A DNA stretch of 64,000 bases from Fulvivirga marina (GCF_016775155.1 NZ_JAEUGD010000004.1:1-64000), one strand, 5' to 3'. Shown: positions 8,227 to 18,911, counted from the first letter of the stretch. Numbers and translations are program-made. Notes: generated by a model not told the origin, from the letters alone.

Positions 8227-8463
8227 ATGAAAATCTTTGATTACACGCACCGGCTCAAGGGAAACTACTTTATCAATGCTAAAAACAAAGTGGTATTGAT
8301 AGATATGGAATACAGAACTATTAAACCTTCAAGTTTCTCTCTTAAGCTTTTCTTTCGGATCAGTTCCGACCAGCTTAAGGAAATACCACCGGATAGTTCC
8401 CTATATCAAAACATACTTGCAAGATATACACAACTCCTTGACAATCTAATCCTTATGGATTAA
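8227..8463 (+). CDS. Hypothetical protein upstream of RHS toxin
   Basis: A 78-residue soluble protein with no recognised domain. ATG 8227 is preferred; a GTG immediately before it (8224) abuts the stop of the upstream coiled-coil gene. It is followed by 96 AT-rich bases before the RHS gene, which probably carry that gene's promoter. Confidence 0.6.
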   Translation: MKIFDYTHRLKGNYFINAKNKVVLIDMEYRTIKPSSFSLKLFFRISSDQLKEIPPDSSLYQNILARYTQLLDNLILMD

Positions 8464-8559
8464 GACAATAATTAATATAATTTTATTAATTTAATTTATA
8501 ATATTTATATCTACTTTCGGCATTTCCAAAAGTAATCTTACTTCAATCTTCAATTAACC

Positions 8560-11500
8560 ATGACACCTCAAAAACTTCTAATCAGCACCCTGTTTGTTAT
8601 TATTTCATCCTTTATTCCCGGCTTTGGCCAGGGGGACGCTCCCACTCAGGCACCCGAGGCAGGCTTCCAGCTTGGTAGCGACATTACTGGCGGGGCGGTT
8701 AGCGCTGTCAATCTATTCACCGGAGAGGTCAGCTTTCCACTCAACCTCGTATCTCTCCCTGGTAAAAACGGCATCACTCCCAGTGTCAATATATCTTATA
8801 ATTCCGCAGGTGTCAGCCGGCAAGCTGCGGTTTGGAACAAGGACGCCCCTGCCGGGGTGATTGGGTTGGGCTGGCAAATGGATTTCCCGAAAATCATTGT
8901 CGATCACAAACAAACCGGTACACGGGAAGATGACGATTTTTACCTGATGGATGGCGGGGTCAGCCAAAAACTTGTACTGATCAGGAACGGGGCTATCCAG
9001 CATTACACGACAGAGCAAAAATCAGCGACGGCCATAACTTATAACCCTGCGCTTGAAGAATGGAAGGTGGTTAGTGGCGATGGTGTGATCATGACTTTCG
9101 GTAATAAAAACAGCAATCGCAACACTATCCAGTGGGTTGTAAAGCATGACAACTGGATTGGCAGCACCATGCGAACTTCCAATGCCTCATCGATGGCCTA
9201 TGTCTGGAACCTGTCTGAAACGCAAAATCGCCTCGGTGATAAAATGTCCTTTCAGTATGAGGTTACTGATCAGTTAGCAGGCGGCAAAAAACAAACAGAG
9301 GCTTGCTACATTAGCCAGATCGCCGGACCGACAGGTGCTAAGATCAACTTTATTTATACTGATAAGCAGGCGGGTGAGTATGCAGAACCTCATTTGGAAA
9401 AGGCCGAACCGGATGCTTACCAGGAAGTTTACCAAAAAAGATACCTGCACCATATTGATGTGATCAACCCTTACGGGTTAAAGCTGAATACCGTCAGCTT
9501 TACCTATGAATTGCTCGGCACAGGGAATAGCGCCAAACGCTTATTAACCGCGATTAAGTCTACCAACAGCTTCGGAGAAACCTCGCCCGGTATTACGTTT
9601 GAATATGAGCGTTCAGGTGGCCTCATAGGCAAAATATCCTCTATCACCGAGGCTATGGGAAGTAATGTCAATTATCATTATGCACCGGTTACGCTTTCGC
9701 AGTCGGAGCGCTTTAAAAGCATTACCGCGCCTACGGGTTTCGGGGCACCTTCGGTATGGCAGGGCAATAATTTTGTGCTGGCAGGCTGGCATGAGTTGGA
9801 TGCTGACGGTAAAGCCAAAAAATCCGGCGCAACATTCAAGCTACAGGCTCACACTTGGGATGGAAGATGGATCAGCCGGGATATTTTTAATATCAACAAC
9901 GTAGTTTATGAATATGGAAGCTACAGGGATATTCAGGTTGTGGCTATGGGGGATTATTTCGCTTTTCTTAAAAAGAATTCCAGTCAAAGCTATTCGTTTT
10001 ATGCTTATCACAAAGACCCGCAGCGACCTGGAGAATGGGTAAGCTTCGGGCAAAGCGTTGATGTAGGCAGTGGCCAGCCCACTCTGATGGGCGGTGATAA
10101 TTTCGTGGCCGTGGGAGAGCGTGAAGACGGTGATTTGCACATCATCACATGGAATGGCTACGATTGGGAGAAAAAGGTTATTGCTTATACAGGTAATAAA
10201 GAGGTTTTTAATTACACGGCAGCCAATAATTATATCATTCGACATAGTACCTACGGCAGTGATGATGTGGAATTATATCATGTCAATGGTAAGCGTGAAT
10301 GGACGCGCGCAAAATTTCCTGAGAGCCATGTCGTTAATACGCACCCTGAGGATTTGGTGCGGTGGTATGCCTCCAACTCCTTTGCTGTATTGATCGGTGA
10401 AAGTATTTTTCTAAACAGCAACAAGTTTATTTTTAACTGGGATGAGAATTACAACGTTAATCAGCGCACCGATATTGACATACTGGACAATGATGCCATT
10501 ATAAATATCGTGGGGAATGACCTGGTTGCCTTTAAATTCCCTCAAACGCAGATCAAGGCCTTCCGCTACGATGGCGGGCAATGGAGAAGTACTTCGGGCA
10601 TGCAATATATGTATGCCGCATTTAGCGCCCCTTCCTACGGTGAGGATATTATTCTTTATACCGATAAAGATAGCGGCATTGGCAAGCGCAATATCTATAA
10701 TCCCAACACCAACTCATGGGGTGGAAGTGTAAATGTAAGTGGTGGTGGCTATCAGCAAATGGCCGGTCCCGATGGGCTGTTCTATAACAATTACAAATTT
10801 TACAAACGCCAGGCTAATGGCACGGTATCACAACTGGCAACAACTTCTAATACCTCTTTGCGTGGCAAGCCCCATTACGGCATAGGCATGGAGCCTTTCG
10901 CTATCTACACGTCGGGAAGTGACAGCTATATCCAAAAGTTTGACAACGGTGCTGATGCAGGGCTGATCACACTAACAGGCCGGAAAATAGACGGCCCGCC
11001 TTGTGATGGCTTTAACCTGCTTTCCCGTCAATATGTTAGTGGTCAGATCATTGCTTCATATAACGGCAGTTGTCCTGACCGGGCAACGAACCTGCTACTG
11101 AGCTATCTGGCAGATGGTCAGGTTTCAGGGCAGATTACGCGACAGGTGGTCAGCAAAGTAGAGGTCAATGACGGGTACCAATCAAGATATACGGCCTTTA
11201 GCTATACCACCAACACGGCCAAGGCGGATGTGAGCGGTATAACCGCGCAGTTTAATAAGGCAAGGGTTATTCCAGGAAGTAATAGCGCTTCATCTACGCC
11301 ATACGGCTATACGGACACGTATTTCTTTAATGGCTTAAGCTCTGAGGAAAGTAGCCTCCCCTTTCCGGATGAACAGGCCAACCCCGGTTTTCATTTGGGC
11401 GCATTGATGGGGACGACTTATGCTGCCTACGGCTATGATAAGGATGGTAATAACGTTTCGGTCAGCAAAACAACCTTTAAAGGATTTTTATTCCTTAATT

Positions 11501-14500
11501 ATAATGAGGCCGGAGGCTTGCAATACCAGTCGCGTTATATCAGACCTGTTCACCAATATAATCAGGTGGATGGTTTAAGTACCGAAACCCGCTACACTTA
11601 CAATACTGAAGGGCAGAAAGCCACCATGGTGGCCGAAAACTATAACAGTTCGGGTAGTAAAGATGTCATCACCACATTTTCCAAATACTGGTGGGAGGTT
11701 TATGATCCGAACCTGACAGGTACATTCCTGGGGCCGGTGGTACAAACCAGTGAAAAAGTGAACAACACGACGATTGCCAGCACAGCGACCCGCTGGAAAA
11801 CGCATACCGGAAAAACTACCGCTCCGATGCCTTACCGCAGCTATACATGGAAAGGTACCGGCTCTCCTGATTTCAGCGCCTGGAATGGTGATCCGTCAAC
11901 GTCTGATTGGCTCATCACAACTGACATCACCGAGAGGGACCAGGACTTTAATATTGTCAGCACCAAAGATATGGATAATCGTTACACCACGAATGTCTAT
12001 GACCACCATGGTGTTCAGGTTGCTACGGTTTATAATGCGGCTCCTTCAGAAGTGCTTTGCGCTGATTTCGATGATCACGACCTGACCAATAGTTCAGGAA
12101 ACTGGACGGCCTCATCCCACTGGCAATTTGACAATGGGACAATGAGGTTTGATAACACTTCCCAGAACGCTAACCTTTATAGCAATAAAGCTGTCAGTAC
12201 CTCTAAGAAGCAGATTGCAGAGTTTGATTACAAGCTGATCCACAGTGCTGGCTATCTGGCCTATCATTTTGGAAAGCAATCGGCGGCGCATGCACCTCAA
12301 AACTCGGGCTACACGGTACGTATCTACAGCGATGCCATTAAGGTCTATTACACCGGAACCCTGCTTGAGAGCTACACTTTTACCAATGATAAGCAATGGC
12401 ACCACCTGACTGTACGAAAGGGTGGTAAGATCAAGGTGATGCTGGATGGGGTAAAGATCATAGAGACTCTTGCTTCTTATGCTTTGGGTTCATACGACGG
12501 AATATACGCCACCTCCGGCAAAATGTATGCAGATAATTTCAGGCTTTATCCTGAAGGTGCCTATGCTACCAGTACCTCATATGAGAAAGACCACCTCTAT
12601 GCTACCGCTTCCATTAGCAGTGAAGGACTGATAACACGTAAGCTTTATAATAGCCTCGGCTATGCGGTGGCTTCCATAGGCATTGACGGTACACCGTTTT
12701 CAACCTCTGCCGGGTATAACGGCTATCGTGAAACAGGGAGCTTCAATACCGCAGACCCACCCAGCGCGCATACCACTACAATAAAAGCCAATGCCGGGTT
12801 TTACGAGGATTTTACGACTGATAACCCGCACTGGAAATATGAGGATTACAGCAACGGGGCAACACCTGTATTTAAATTTGAAAATGGTGAACTAAACGTA
12901 ACCAGTAGCGGCGGGGCAACCAATTCGCAGGCCGATATTTATTACATGGATATGTTAGAGGAGCTAACGGGAAACGTGGGTGTAGAATTTGATGTGCGTA
13001 CGATCCAGCCCGGCAATAACCATGCTTTGGGACTGGCCCTGGGCGGCGATGGATGGGACGTGCGCAATGGAGGTGCTGAAAATGCCGTATGGCTCGATTT
13101 CTCTACAAATAAGCTGCAAACCCATAATGGTCAGTGGAGCGCTATAAAAACAAACCTGAAAGCGGGGACCACTTACCGGATCAAGGTCATGGTCAACACG
13201 GAAAGGGGTACGGCTGATTATTTTGTGGACGGTAGGCTTTATCTCAACGACCTGCCGTTAAGGGCTAATACCAGCGGCATACAAAAGATCGGCTTTCTCC
13301 ACTACAGCTATGGCAGTGCCAGTGCATATGCTATCGATAATGTGGTAGTCTATGCTGATCCTATAGAAAGCACTACCTACCTGGATGCTGCGGGTAAAGT
13401 ACTGCAACAGCAGGGCAAGGAAAGTGACACCACTTTATTGGTCAGCCAGCAGCTTTATGATGCGCTCGGACGGGGCGATGTCACCGCAAAACTTACGCGG
13501 GTAACAGGGGATTTTGGTTATCGTCCGGATTTTATCACTAGCTATAACCGTAGCAACGGTTACATGTATGGTGAGGTAAGGGAATTGAACAATGACGGTT
13601 ATTACCCTTACAGCGCCACCCGGCATGAAACTTCACCGTTAGGCAGGGTTTTAGAAAAAAGCAGCCCTGGGGCTACTTATAAGTTGGGGTCGGGTAAAAA
13701 CGGAAGTATTGAATATCTCACCACTTCGGATATTGATCTGGGCTATCCGGGGGGTAAATACAGCGTGGTAAAAACTTTTTCTCCTGATGGTAGCGAGCAA
13801 ATTACCATGAGTGATCTGGCAGGCAATGTAATTTTGGAAAAAGCTGGCCCTGTTATCGGTACAGACCAGGAAACGCATTATACGGATAAGACTGTAATGA
13901 GCGGGCAAAGTCATGCGTTTTCTGTCCCTTTCAACAGTGAGGTAAGCTATGCTTATGCGGATGTGGAGACTTATAAAACTCGGGTAAAAATAGGTACTAC
14001 GCCGGGCGCTGGAGATATTGTGGATGGAGAGGTCAATGTGTCTGGCACGTTTCAGGCGCAGGCCAATAAGACCTATTACGCGACGGTAATTTTTGAATTG
14101 CCGGAGCCGACATTATATTACGATCTCGATTGTATCACGATCATCGAATATGATCCCAAGTTCTGTTTTGATGAAAACAACTGCCGGATATTATGTGTCC
14201 CGGATATTGTTTACTACGATTATGATTGCAGCACGCCGATAGACTACAATCCTGATTATTGTTTCAATGCTCAGAATTGTCGGATCAGTTGCGGGCCGAC
14301 ACCGGTCAGGTATTACGATTATGATTGTCGTACGCCTATTGCCTATAACCCGGACTACTGTTTCAATAACAAGTATTGCCGTATTACGTGCCCTGCTCCC
14401 TCAGTGGCCGATGCTCAGGCAACGTTACTAAATGATAAATCATATCTAAAACTGACATACGCTGATGGTAAAGTTTGGGTGGATGGCCATACAATTTATG

Positions 14501-17500
14501 CCACGACTACTTATAAGTATGACACTTATGGTCATCTGGTTAAGGTCTATCCGCCCAACTTCCACAACCCGCCGAATAATGAGGTGGACAGGAATGCTTA
14601 TATCAAGACGTATGCTTATGACTTCTTAGGCCGGGTGAAACAGCAAAACGGCCCGGACCAGGGTACTACAAAGTCTCTTTACAATGAGAACACAGGCCGC
14701 CTGGTATTTTCTAAGGATGGCAAAGGCATCATCAGCTATTTAAAATATGACCAGGAAGGGCGTGTGATTGAAAGCGGTATCTATACGGGAACGTGGAATG
14801 AAAGCGCACTTCAAAGCCTGGCTAATGGCGCTGGTCCGGCGGTTTCCGATACGCAAGTGAGGCAATACCATACTTATGAAACCGCTTTTGGGAATGATGT
14901 TTTCCACCGCGGGGAGCTGATCAGGACAGCAACCTATTACGAGGGTAATAACGATGCTGTAAATGAGTATTTCACGTATGACCGTTACGGCGTGAAAACC
15001 AAAGGGCTGCGGGTTAATAATTACAGTGAGGAAACGGTAACACTGAGCTACGCGAGGAATAACGTCGGTTCCCTGATTGAAGAGGTGGTGCCTGGCTTTG
15101 GAACCCTGAATTATAGTTATGACAGGCTGGGCAGGCTGGTTGCTATTGGTGAAACCGATGCACCTGAAACCTACGCCTCTTATACCTATGGCCTGAATGG
15201 CGGGCTGAGCCAGGAGAAGCTGAACAACAACAGCTTTGTCCGTAATTTCAAATATGATGGCACGGGTAAGTTGGTACAAATTGATGATCCGTATTTCAGG
15301 GAGGATATAAGCTATAGTGCCAATGGCTATGGCGGGGACGCTTATCATTCAGGACTGATAGCCCGAACGACTTATAACTATAAAGGTGTTTCTACCCTTA
15401 AGGGGGCACCGGCCAGCTATTATTATGCGTACCGCTATGATAAGCTAGGCAGGCTTGTGGTGAGTGACAACAGTGCGGATAATAATTGGGACATTGGGGT
15501 CGGGAGCCCCACCGGCTATGATCCTAACGGCAATATCCTTCGTATAAAAAAAGGCAGTACGCAGCAGCATTACAGCTATTATAACAACACCAACCGGGTA
15601 AGCCGCATTTCCGGCAGCACGGATCAGTTCAGCTATGATGCCAATGGTAACATTACCAGTTCGCAGACCAAACAATTAAGTGACATTACTTATGACAGCT
15701 ATTTCAATAAGCCGTTAAGTACGGTTTATGAGGGTGGTGTGGCACGCTATCGCTATAGCGCGGATGGTGAGCGCGTGATGAAGACCACGGTTCCCAATGA
15801 TGGCAGCGATACACATTATACCTTATATGTCAGGGGCATGAATGATTATCCCATGATCGAGAAGGAGCGGATTGATGCAGGGGACTGGCATACAAGGTAT
15901 TTTATTTATGGGCTTACGGGGCTGATCGCTTCTAAAACGGTAACGGCTTATGCCAACGCGGGCTTTGCGCCGAGTACCGCTACTTTTGAAGCAGATAAAC
16001 GGGCAGATGAAGAGCTGGAATTTGGTGAATCTTACCGCCAGGCACCTATTGTCAATGCCAGTCTTTTCAATGCCACGAAAGCAAAGGGTGCATCTTATGC
16101 CCTGAAGCTTACCGGGGAAGCGGGTAAGAAAGTTGGGGTAACGAAGATGCTGCAACTCTATCATGGTGATACGGTGAAGATGACTGTATCTGCCAAGTAC
16201 CTGAAGGCTCCTGAAAACAACAAAAGTTTTGTGCCTGCTGCATTGGCGGCGGAGCTGGTGCAATCGCTTGGTATCCCTGCCGGGGCGGAAGGTAATTTGT
16301 TTCAGGCGGCTTTTGAAAATGCGCTTTCCATAGGGGCGGCAGGGCTACAGGCGGATGAGAAGGGTGTGCCGCAAGCGTTCCTGAATTACATCTTTTTTGA
16401 CAAGCATATGAACCCGGTAAATTATGGTTATAAGCCGATTACCGAAGGGGCTTATGAGGATGGCACTGATCGCAGGCATGAGGTCATAGAGCTGGAGATG
16501 GTGGCCGACCGTGAGGGGTTTGCGGTGGTCTATGTGAGCAATGAAAGTCGTGAATATAGCGAGGTATATTTCGATGATTTTTCAGTGCAGCAGGTTTCTG
16601 TACCGCAGGTGAAGTTCTATAGCAGGGATCACCTGGGTTCTACGCGGGTGGTAGTCACGGCAAGTGGTACAGTGGATGCACGCTATGATTATGATGTACT
16701 TGGCAATATTGTAAGGCAGGAAGAAGGGTTTATTCCTAATGTTTACCGTTATACTGGTCAGGAATATGATGCAGAAACGGGCCTGCATAATTACAGGGCA
16801 AGGTTTTATGACAGTGACCTGGGCCGGTTTTATGCCGTAGACCCGCAGGGGCAGTTCCATAGCCCTTATACGGGCATAGCAAACAATCCTGCTAACTTTA
16901 CTGACCCGTCGGGGGAAATCGTCCCCTTAATTGCGATTGGTATTGGGGCGGTCATTGGCGGTGCGATCAATGTAGCGATGCACTGGAATAAGATTGACGG
17001 TGCTGGTGATTTTGCTGTGGCCTTTGGTATTGGCGCAGTGGCCGGGGCTGTAGGTGCTGCCACCGGGGGAGCGGCTTTTACGGCTATGGGTGGTGCAGCT
17101 GCCGGAGCCGGAGGCTTTATAGCAGGCTCTATCGGGGGTATGGCCGGATCGGCGGCATCCATGCCGATACAAAGCATGGGAAATTCCTTGTATTTCGGTG
17201 ATCCTTACATGACGGCTAAGGACTATGCAATTGGTATTGCAGCCGGCGGATTCATAGGAGGAAGTTTTCAGGGGATTAGTGCTTTGTATCACGGAAGAAA
17301 TTTCTGGACGGGTGCGTTTGGCTCTCCAAGCCCTGTAGTAGCACCTACCGTACCTACTATTGCCAGACCTGAAATTCCTGATACTGAGCTTTTACCTATG
17401 CCGCTAAGCGAGGTTAAAAAGGCTCCATTGTCCAGTACAGCGCCAAAAGCAGCGCTGCCGAAAGATCCGCTAGGAGCAAATGGAATGAAGATAGACGGGG

Positions 17501-17919
17501 GTGATTTTCTCGAAAATACTTTATATTTGGATGAGGTAGCGGTAACGGCTAAGGAGGTCGTCAGAGAGAGTGTTCCGACAGGAAGATTCTATTCTGTTGC
17601 CTTTGAAACCAAGTTAGCAAGTAATCTTTATCCAGGTAAAGGTTATTACTCTCACTTTAAAGCAGCCAATACCGCTTTAAGCAAGGCAATGACTTCCGAT
17701 GCGACATTCGCAAATTCAACGTCTAAATTGGGCATATCAATTCCTCGTTCACCAACAGGTAATATATTAGGGAAATCACCTACTAATTGGGTATGGCATC
17801 ACGACGTTGGTACGGGAGTTATGCAATTAGTTCCTAAAGTACAACATACATCCGGGAGTATATTTTGGAATACAATGCATCCAGATGGCGTAGGAGGAAT
17901 GTCAATTTGGGGAAGATAA
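8560..17919 (+). CDS. RHS/YD-repeat polymorphic toxin with WHH nuclease tip
   Basis: A 3119-residue secreted protein. The parts in order are: a Sec signal (1-23); an SpvB/TcC-type N-terminal region (SVNISYNSAG ... GVIGLGWQMDF); a long beta-rich segment; two concanavalin/LamG-like domains (about 1165-1335 and 1412-1602); three Cys-rich repeats (about 1850-1945); YD repeats; and the RHS core (YTGQEYDAETGLHNYRARFYDSDLGRF, then DPSG, about 2731-2786). After these come Gly/Ala-rich hydrophobic helices (2787-2900), a variable linker with LDEVAVTA, and a C-terminal toxin domain. In the toxin domain W3078-H-H with MQLVPKVQH fits the WHH family of HNH/endonuclease VII nucleases. The RHS shell probably encloses and releases the tip. 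No T6SS genes are nearby, so export is likely Sec-based. GC content is visibly higher than in the neighbours, a sign of transfer. Confidence 0.9.
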   Translation: MTPQKLLISTLFVIISSFIPGFGQGDAPTQAPEAGFQLGSDITGGAVSAVNLFTGEVSFPLNLVSLPGKNGITPSVNISYNSAGVSRQAAVWNKDAPAGVIGLGWQMDFPKIIVDHKQTGTREDDDFYLMDGGVSQKLVLIRNGAIQHYTTEQKSATAITYNPALEEWKVVSGDGVIMTFGNKNSNRNTIQWVVKHDNWIGSTMRTSNASSMAYVWNLSETQNRLGDKMSFQYEVTDQLAGGKKQTEACYISQIAGPTGAKINFIYTDKQAGEYAEPHLEKAEPDAYQEVYQKRYLHHIDVINPYGLKLNTVSFTYELLGTGNSAKRLLTAIKSTNSFGETSPGITFEYERSGGLIGKISSITEAMGSNVNYHYAPVTLSQSERFKSITAPTGFGAPSVWQGNNFVLAGWHELDADGKAKKSGATFKLQAHTWDGRWISRDIFNINNVVYEYGSYRDIQVVAMGDYFAFLKKNSSQSYSFYAYHKDPQRPGEWVSFGQSVDVGSGQPTLMGGDNFVAVGEREDGDLHIITWNGYDWEKKVIAYTGNKEVFNYTAANNYIIRHSTYGSDDVELYHVNGKREWTRAKFPESHVVNTHPEDLVRWYASNSFAVLIGESIFLNSNKFIFNWDENYNVNQRTDIDILDNDAIINIVGNDLVAFKFPQTQIKAFRYDGGQWRSTSGMQYMYAAFSAPSYGEDIILYTDKDSGIGKRNIYNPNTNSWGGSVNVSGGGYQQMAGPDGLFYNNYKFYKRQANGTVSQLATTSNTSLRGKPHYGIGMEPFAIYTSGSDSYIQKFDNGADAGLITLTGRKIDGPPCDGFNLLSRQYVSGQIIASYNGSCPDRATNLLLSYLADGQVSGQITRQVVSKVEVNDGYQSRYTAFSYTTNTAKADVSGITAQFNKARVIPGSNSASSTPYGYTDTYFFNGLSSEESSLPFPDEQANPGFHLGALMGTTYAAYGYDKDGNNVSVSKTTFKGFLFLNYNEAGGLQYQSRYIRPVHQYNQVDGLSTETRYTYNTEGQKATMVAENYNSSGSKDVITTFSKYWWEVYDPNLTGTFLGPVVQTSEKVNNTTIASTATRWKTHTGKTTAPMPYRSYTWKGTGSPDFSAWNGDPSTSDWLITTDITERDQDFNIVSTKDMDNRYTTNVYDHHGVQVATVYNAAPSEVLCADFDDHDLTNSSGNWTASSHWQFDNGTMRFDNTSQNANLYSNKAVSTSKKQIAEFDYKLIHSAGYLAYHFGKQSAAHAPQNSGYTVRIYSDAIKVYYTGTLLESYTFTNDKQWHHLTVRKGGKIKVMLDGVKIIETLASYALGSYDGIYATSGKMYADNFRLYPEGAYATSTSYEKDHLYATASISSEGLITRKLYNSLGYAVASIGIDGTPFSTSAGYNGYRETGSFNTADPPSAHTTTIKANAGFYEDFTTDNPHWKYEDYSNGATPVFKFENGELNVTSSGGATNSQADIYYMDMLEELTGNVGVEFDVRTIQPGNNHALGLALGGDGWDVRNGGAENAVWLDFSTNKLQTHNGQWSAIKTNLKAGTTYRIKVMVNTERGTADYFVDGRLYLNDLPLRANTSGIQKIGFLHYSYGSASAYAIDNVVVYADPIESTTYLDAAGKVLQQQGKESDTTLLVSQQLYDALGRGDVTAKLTRVTGDFGYRPDFITSYNRSNGYMYGEVRELNNDGYYPYSATRHETSPLGRVLEKSSPGATYKLGSGKNGSIEYLTTSDIDLGYPGGKYSVVKTFSPDGSEQITMSDLAGNVILEKAGPVIGTDQETHYTDKTVMSGQSHAFSVPFNSEVSYAYADVETYKTRVKIGTTPGAGDIVDGEVNVSGTFQAQANKTYYATVIFELPEPTLYYDLDCITIIEYDPKFCFDENNCRILCVPDIVYYDYDCSTPIDYNPDYCFNAQNCRISCGPTPVRYYDYDCRTPIAYNPDYCFNNKYCRITCPAPSVADAQATLLNDKSYLKLTYADGKVWVDGHTIYATTTYKYDTYGHLVKVYPPNFHNPPNNEVDRNAYIKTYAYDFLGRVKQQNGPDQGTTKSLYNENTGRLVFSKDGKGIISYLKYDQEGRVIESGIYTGTWNESALQSLANGAGPAVSDTQVRQYHTYETAFGNDVFHRGELIRTATYYEGNNDAVNEYFTYDRYGVKTKGLRVNNYSEETVTLSYARNNVGSLIEEVVPGFGTLNYSYDRLGRLVAIGETDAPETYASYTYGLNGGLSQEKLNNNSFVRNFKYDGTGKLVQIDDPYFREDISYSANGYGGDAYHSGLIARTTYNYKGVSTLKGAPASYYYAYRYDKLGRLVVSDNSADNNWDIGVGSPTGYDPNGNILRIKKGSTQQHYSYYNNTNRVSRISGSTDQFSYDANGNITSSQTKQLSDITYDSYFNKPLSTVYEGGVARYRYSADGERVMKTTVPNDGSDTHYTLYVRGMNDYPMIEKERIDAGDWHTRYFIYGLTGLIASKTVTAYANAGFAPSTATFEADKRADEELEFGESYRQAPIVNASLFNATKAKGASYALKLTGEAGKKVGVTKMLQLYHGDTVKMTVSAKYLKAPENNKSFVPAALAAELVQSLGIPAGAEGNLFQAAFENALSIGAAGLQADEKGVPQAFLNYIFFDKHMNPVNYGYKPITEGAYEDGTDRRHEVIELEMVADREGFAVVYVSNESREYSEVYFDDFSVQQVSVPQVKFYSRDHLGSTRVVVTASGTVDARYDYDVLGNIVRQEEGFIPNVYRYTGQEYDAETGLHNYRARFYDSDLGRFYAVDPQGQFHSPYTGIANNPANFTDPSGEIVPLIAIGIGAVIGGAINVAMHWNKIDGAGDFAVAFGIGAVAGAVGAATGGAAFTAMGGAAAGAGGFIAGSIGGMAGSAASMPIQSMGNSLYFGDPYMTAKDYAIGIAAGGFIGGSFQGISALYHGRNFWTGAFGSPSPVVAPTVPTIARPEIPDTELLPMPLSEVKKAPLSSTAPKAALPKDPLGANGMKIDGGDFLENTLYLDEVAVTAKEVVRESVPTGRFYSVAFETKLASNLYPGKGYYSHFKAANTALSKAMTSDATFANSTSKLGISIPRSPTGNILGKSPTNWVWHHDVGTGVMQLVPKVQHTSGSIFWNTMHPDGVGGMSIWGR

Positions 17920-17937
17920 TCGTAAATAATAATAGAT

Positions 17938-18264
17938 ATGAAACTAGTCAAATTAATAAAATACTTAACTAATCCAGAACAGTTAGTAGAACTGTATAAA
18001 GAGCAGGGATTAAATACAGAATCAGAAGCATTGCTAATCTATCTCCGAGGAGCTTTAGAACTGGAAGCTGATATCGCCTTTTTTGAAATTGAAGAAACAG
18101 AAGATGACCTTGTTTTTGAGAAAGGAGGAATTCAGTACATTCAATTATTTCCTTTAGATTATGCAATAGAACTTATTGAGTCTGACTTAGACCTGAAAAA
18201 TAAAGGGTATTCTGATTTAGAGATCGCCCAAAGGCTTTTAGAATACAGACAAAAAGATGCCTAA
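17938..18264 (+). CDS. Small acidic protein, candidate immunity or accessory
   Basis: A 108-residue acidic protein starting 18 bases after the toxin stop. I do not recognise a family. It is helical at both ends, with a central EIEETEDDLVFEKGG segment. Its last eight bases overlap the start of the SUKH gene, so the two are co-translated. Genes in this position usually encode the cognate immunity protein, and strongly acidic proteins often neutralise basic nucleases. Which of the two genes protects against the WHH tip cannot be told from sequence. Confidence 0.6.
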   Translation: MKLVKLIKYLTNPEQLVELYKEQGLNTESEALLIYLRGALELEADIAFFEIEETEDDLVFEKGGIQYIQLFPLDYAIELIESDLDLKNKGYSDLEIAQRLLEYRQKDA

Positions 18265-18634
18265 TATGAACATTGAAAAGAACCCTTCGCTCAACAAAGC
18301 GGATATTGAAAAGTTTACTTCTGGTATCAACTTCAAATTACCGTCTGGATACTTGGAATTTATGCAAGCATCAAACGGCGCAGATATTAGCTTTGATAAT
18401 GCATATTTGCTGCTTTGGCCGTTAACAGATTTGATCCAGCTAAACCAGGATTATGGCGCGGAAGAATTTGCCCCAGGTTTTTTCCTTATCGGCTCTGACG
18501 GCGGGGAAATGGCCTATGCAATCTCAAAAGAAACAAGCCATATTTACACCATGCCATTTATCGGTATGACTGATGAAGATGTTACACTTGTGAGTAGTGA
18601 TTTTAATGGATTGCTTTTAGAACTTGAAAAATAA
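18257..18634 (+). CDS. SMI1/KNR4 (SUKH) family immunity protein
   Basis: A 125-residue protein with the SUKH layout: an N-terminal helix (IEKFTSGINFKLPSGYLEFMQASNG, residues 15-39, with the typical LP-x2-Y-x2-F-M-x4-NG pattern), then LLWPLTDLIQLNQDY, and FLIGSDGGEMAYAI in the second half. SUKH proteins are known immunity proteins of polymorphic nuclease toxins, including WHH types. Its place two genes after the WHH-tipped RHS gene agrees. The first Met (MPN) overlaps the upstream gene; an internal Met three codons later is an alternative. Confidence 0.85.
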   Translation: MPNMNIEKNPSLNKADIEKFTSGINFKLPSGYLEFMQASNGADISFDNAYLLLWPLTDLIQLNQDYGAEEFAPGFFLIGSDGGEMAYAISKETSHIYTMPFIGMTDEDVTLVSSDFNGLLLELEK

Positions 18635-18644
18635 ACTTTGATAA

Positions 18645-18673
18645 GCGGTCTTCGGCAAAGCGGAGGCCGCTAT
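18645..18673 (+). terminator. Probable terminator of toxin-immunity operon
   Basis: AGCGGTCTTC pairs with GGAGGCCGCT (two G-U pairs) around an 8-base loop, just after the SUKH stop codon. The T-run is weak, so this could be an mRNA-stabilising hairpin instead. Confidence 0.4.
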
Positions 18674-18867
18674 AAGTAAAAAGAGACACTCCATCCATAA
18701 GACAGTTACAAGAGTTATAGCTTTCCCTTGGATACATACGATGACCGTTCAGGCATTCTTTAACAATCCTGAAAACATGATTTCAATGAAAAGGGATTTT
18801 CCCAAAAGATAATTAATGAGGCGCAATTATAAAATTGCCTATAGTTCTGAACTTTGCATAGTTTTTG

Positions 18868-18911
18868 AAAACATCAAAATGATATAAATTAAAATATCAT
18901 TTTGATGTTTT
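18868..18911. repeat. 18-bp perfect inverted repeat before MerR-like gene
   Basis: Bases 18868-18885 and 18894-18911 are exact reverse complements with an 8-base AT loop, and a T-run follows on the plus strand. It ends 25 bases before the ATG of the next gene. It may be a bidirectional terminator closing the toxin unit or an operator of the MerR-like protein. The 302-base gap it sits in has no gene. Confidence 0.6.

Noticed and set aside
14740-15348. 202-residue open frame antisense to the RHS gene
   Set aside because: It lies wholly inside the YD-repeat coding region, has no protein family features, and arises from the codon bias of the sense strand. The same holds for other antisense frames in this gene.
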